Shown in pieces: positions 60,610 to 64,000 of a DNA stretch of 64,000 nt. The stretch is from Hyperoodon ampullatus (Eukaryota; Chordata; Mammalia; Artiodactyla; Ziphiidae): NCBI GenBank assembly GCA_949752795.1, contig OX457072.1:310001-374000 (forward strand). Reading direction: 5' to 3'. A program made the position numbers and the translations under genes. The notes below the pieces were generated by a model. The model did no database searches. It saw nothing but the letters and a program-made list of their open reading frames with translations, and was not told the DNA's origin. The number at the start of each line of letters is the position of its first letter. Positions within the stretch are counted from its first letter, which is position 1.

Positions 60610-61450
60610 TGGTGCACCAAGCACATATTGATCATCTATAATGCACAGCTAAGGGCTGCGATGGGTACATAGGGAATAAAAAGTACGATCCCATCCTCAA
60701 GAAACTTCCAGTCAAAAAGGAGAGAGAAAAGATCTACTCAAGTTTTTATAAGATAGAGTAGAATGTGATAGAAACTAAAATAAAGGCAAAAACTAAACCA
60801 TTTTGCATACAAAGAAACAGGAAGAATTGTTTACACTATGGAATGAGAAAAATCGTTAAAGCAATGGAATTTGAGCTTGACTTTGAAAAATGAGCGTCCT
60901 TAGACAAGTGGGGTGGTAGGGAACATCAGATTCGTTTAGAGGAAGTAATGGGAACCAGGTCTCAGGTGGGGCTGAGGCTGCAGGAGCTTGGTCTTGGACT
61001 CACACATGCATCCAGAGACACGCAGGAGTCACTGGGGTGCCCTGGAAGGCCCGTGACTAGTTGAGTGACATGACCAACTCTGTCCCTTAAGAAAGATTAC
61101 TTTAGCAGCAACCTGCAGGAGTGGCTAGAGGGAAGAATGAGGTTAAACGATCAGTTGGGAAACACCTGCCTAATCCATGTAATAAGCAGAACAAGACAGC
61201 AAAACGGGAATGAGAAGGATGGATGATGTTAAGAAGACAAATATGGAGCAGATGGATTGGCTGCAGCAACTGGATGAGGAAGAAAGGAAATAAAGATCAT
61301 GCTCAAGTTTTGGAAGAGAGTGACCGGGAGAATGGTGGGGCCCTGTTACACAAAGAGGGGACATGCAGGAAGAGCCACAGGTTTGGACCAGAAGACACAG
61401 AGCTTTAGGAGTCCTCTGCAGGATGATGGTAAAGTAATAGAACTAGATTA
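60610..61450 (+). mobile_element. Probable ancient repeat, same unnamed family
   Basis: Ordered phrases caccaagcacatattgatca, tcctcaagaaacttccagtc and gagcttgactttgaaaaatg resemble the other copies in this window, but with strong divergence. Confidence 0.45.
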
Positions 61451-61699
61451 GAGGAGATTCTGGCCAGTTACCCTTGCCCAGTATTCACTGGACCTAAATA
61501 AATACAGCAGCAACTTTAGTCTGTATATCCTGGGAAGAATAGATGCATTTACACAACTCTTTGTTAATGATAGACCAAAACTCTGATTAAATCCTCTCAT
61601 TTGGTTAGTTCAGACTCTTTCTTTCTTTTTAAGACCTACACTCCTATACTTCATTATTTTTTTAGATATCATTGGCATGATGTATATGTTCTTTTAAAA

Positions 61700-63056
61700 T
61701 TTATAATACCTTATATTTATGGTCAGCTGATTTTTGACAAGGGAGACAGACATTTCAACTGGAAAAGAATAGTAATTCCAATAGATAGCCCTGAGACAAC
61801 TGGATATTCACATTCAAAAGAGTTAAGTTGACCCCTGCCTCACACCATACACAAGAATTAATTCAAAATAGATCATAGGCCTAAACCTAAGAACTAAAAC
61901 TATAAAACTCAAAAGAAAACATAAGAATATCTTCATAAACATATATATTTGGTAATTGTTTCTTATCTATGGCACCAAAAGCATATATAACAAAAGAAAA
62001 ATCCATAAATGGGGCTTCATCAAAATAAAAACTTCTGTGCTTCAAAGGACATTGTCAAGAAAGTAATAGACGAGCCAGAGAACAGGAGAAACTTTTTGCA
62101 AATCACATATCTGATAAGGGACTTGTGTCCAGAATATATAAAAACTAATACAAGTCAATATAAAAAGATAACCCAAATAAAAAAATAGAGGATTTGAATA
62201 GACGCTTCTCCAAAGAAGATGGCCACGAATCACTTGGTATTCAACATCATTAGCCATCTGGGAAATGCAGATCAAAACCACAGCGGCTACCACTTCACAC
62301 CACTAGGATGGCTGTAGTAAAAAAGACAGACAATAATAAGTGTCGACAAGGATTTGGAGAAATTGGAGCCCCTCATACTGGCTGGTAAAATGGTACAGAC
62401 ACTTTGGAAAACAGCCTGGCAGTTCCTCGAAAAACTAAGCATAGCATTACCACATGACCCAGCAATTCTACTCCTAGGTATAAACCCAAGAAAATTGAAA
62501 ACATGTATCTACATAACTTCTGCACTGACATTCATAGCAGTATTATTTATAAATGCAAAAAAGTGGAAACAACCCAAACGTTCATCACCTGATGGATGCA
62601 TAAACAAAATGTGACATATCCATACAATGGAATACTATTCAGCAACAAGCAGGAATGCAGTACTGGCACTGCTACAACTTGGATGCAACTTGAAAATGTT
62701 ATGCTGAGTAAAAGAAGCCAGTCTCAAAAGGCTACAACTTGCATGATTCCACTTATGTGAAATATTCAGAACAGGCAAATCCATAGAGACAGAAAGTAGA
62801 TCAGTGTGTTGCCAGGTACTTGGGGGAGAGGAGAACAGGGAGGCTGCATAACAGGTTGGGGTTTCCTTTTAGGGAAATACTCTGGGACTGGATAGTGCTG
62901 GTGGTTGCAGAACATTGTGCATGTACGTAATGCCACCGAGTTATACACTTTAAAATGGTGAAATTGGAAACTTTATGTGTATTTTGCCACAGTATTTTTA
63001 TTTGGATGAATTTTATGGTATGTAAATTAGGTCTCAATTAAGCTGTTATAAAAATA
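61700..63056 (+). mobile_element. L1 3' end (ORF2 C-terminus and 3' UTR)
   Basis: Sense L1: tggtcagctgatttttgaca, then tcaagaaagtaatagacgag, then catgacccagcaattctact, then gttcatcacctgatggatgc, then the 3' UTR to aataaaa near 63056. Better preserved than the other old L1 pieces, but without a usable reading frame. Confidence 0.92.
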
Positions 63057-63063
63057 AAAGGCA

Positions 63064-63520
63064 TAGTAGCTTGATTATTACCAGGGAACTATGCTGAGGG
63101 AAAAAATTCAAACCCAAAGATCATATACTAGATGATTCCATTTTTATAACATTTCAAAAGTGGCCAAATTTAGAAATGGAAGACAGATTAGTGGCTTCTA
63201 GATGCTGGGGATGGAGGGTAGGGAGACAGAGGGAGGTGCGTGATAAAAAGGCAGCCTGAGGGGTCCTTGTGGTGGTGGATACAGGACCCTCCACAGGTGA
63301 TAAAACTGCACAGCACCACACGCACACACACAAGCCCCAGTGCGGTGGGTGAGACCTGAGCCAGGTGGTGCCTTGCAGCTGTGAGGTGTCTGGTGTGATG
63401 TCTTACTGTGTCGGTCAGGGCACACTGTGCCACTGGGGGAAAGGGGCAGAGTGTGTGAGGGTCTCACACCTGCGTGTGAATCTACACTTGCCTCCGAAAG
63501 AAATTTCAATTAACAAAAAT
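63064..63520 (+). mobile_element. Older L1 3' UTR-like fragment
   Basis: Directly behind the previous element. It has tatactagatgattccattt, then tggcttctagatgctgggga, then the caggtgataaaactgcacag region, in the order found at L1 3' ends. Confidence 0.65.
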
Positions 63521-64000
63521 GTGTAAGAGTAGCTATGTATCTTTGAAAACTTGTTCTGGAGGCAAACTTGTATGAATGTATAAAGCGTCCTCTTCTGACT
63601 TGTCTCGGCCCAGTCAAGTCTTATCTCCAGGAGTGGTAACCACAGTCCGAGTGCAGGACGCCACAGTCATGTCCACGTCATTTGTGTCCTCCTTAAAAGA
63701 CCACGCTTGCAGCAGGGTTTGTTGTTTGGTTAATTTCAGCAATGCAGTATTTTCCGAAAATGAAGAGGAAGTGGAAGTGTGGAAAAGGCCTTTCTCAGGC
63801 TTCTTGCCATCCTTTAGTTAAGTTAGTTTTAGCAAAGAACGACTGTTATTCCTTCTTGTTCGCTGGTGTTAGAAAGTTTCCGTGTCACACTTTTATTTTA
63901 GCAAAGAGAAAATATGCTTTTTTAGATGAATAAAAACCACATTTCTGTGCAGTAGAGATCATCCTGCTAACATCTCATGTTAAAAAGATAAACAGCAGGA
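63521..64000. other. Intron to the right edge of the window
   Basis: No exon of SPIDR or other gene recognised. A frame at 63576-63821 is open but lacks splice sites and homology. Confidence 0.55.

Noticed and set aside
1..64000. Endogenous retrovirus or LTR elements, BovB LINE, CRISPR or bacterial-type systems
   Set aside because: I looked for retroviral-type frames and LTR ends, BovB text and direct-repeat arrays and found none that I could support.

Overview
The window is nuclear DNA from a mammal, almost certainly a cetacean (dolphin or whale). The evidence is eleven copies or fragments of the CHR-2-type tRNA-Glu-derived SINE, several of them young-looking with near-perfect target-site duplications and long poly-A tails. 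There are also several CHR-1/Bov-tA-like SINEs and an artiodactyl-type L1, and no recognisable BovB LINE, which would be expected in a ruminant. No bacterial, viral, CRISPR or operon-like content is present.

The only host gene I can support is SPIDR (KIAA0146, scaffold protein involved in DNA repair), on the + strand. Two adjacent coding exons are visible, at 18415-18610 and 20330-20559. Both have GT-AG boundaries and compatible phases, and their conceptual translation follows the human protein as I remember it. The rest of the window is SPIDR intron: more than 18.4 kb upstream, 1.7 kb between the exons, and more than 43.4 kb downstream. SPIDR bridges BLM helicase and RAD51 in homologous recombination.

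Layout. At 1-4.7 kb there are old L1, SINE, MIR and MER5A fragments. At 4.75-11.7 kb lies a near full-length but decayed L1 (5' UTR, ORF1, ORF2, 3' UTR) with a CHR-2 SINE nested in ORF2 and a second, 5'-truncated L1 directly behind it. At 11.9-18.4 kb there are SINEs and an older antisense L1. At 18.4-20.6 kb are the two SPIDR exons, with a MIR between them split by a CHR-2 carrying a 60-A tail. At 20.6-38.5 kb there are mixed SINEs, a twin-primed L1, long antisense L1 segments and a very short L1 insertion. At 41.04-41.6 kb is an intronic CpG island with a consensus splice donor on the minus strand. At 49.08-51.40 kb is an end-to-end Tigger1 DNA transposon with a dead transposase. At 51.6-64 kb there are further SINEs, L1 fragments, a palindromic cluster next to a roughly 165-bp dispersed duplication, and two L1 3' ends.

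I found no novel multi-gene system. The items most worth checking are the CpG island, the two SPIDR cassette-exon candidates, the 60-A SINE insertion, the 58.97/60.29-kb duplication with its palindromic neighbour, and a 278-codon antisense ORF in sequence I could not assign to a repeat. Repeat names are from recognition of consensus sequences, and boundaries are by eye.
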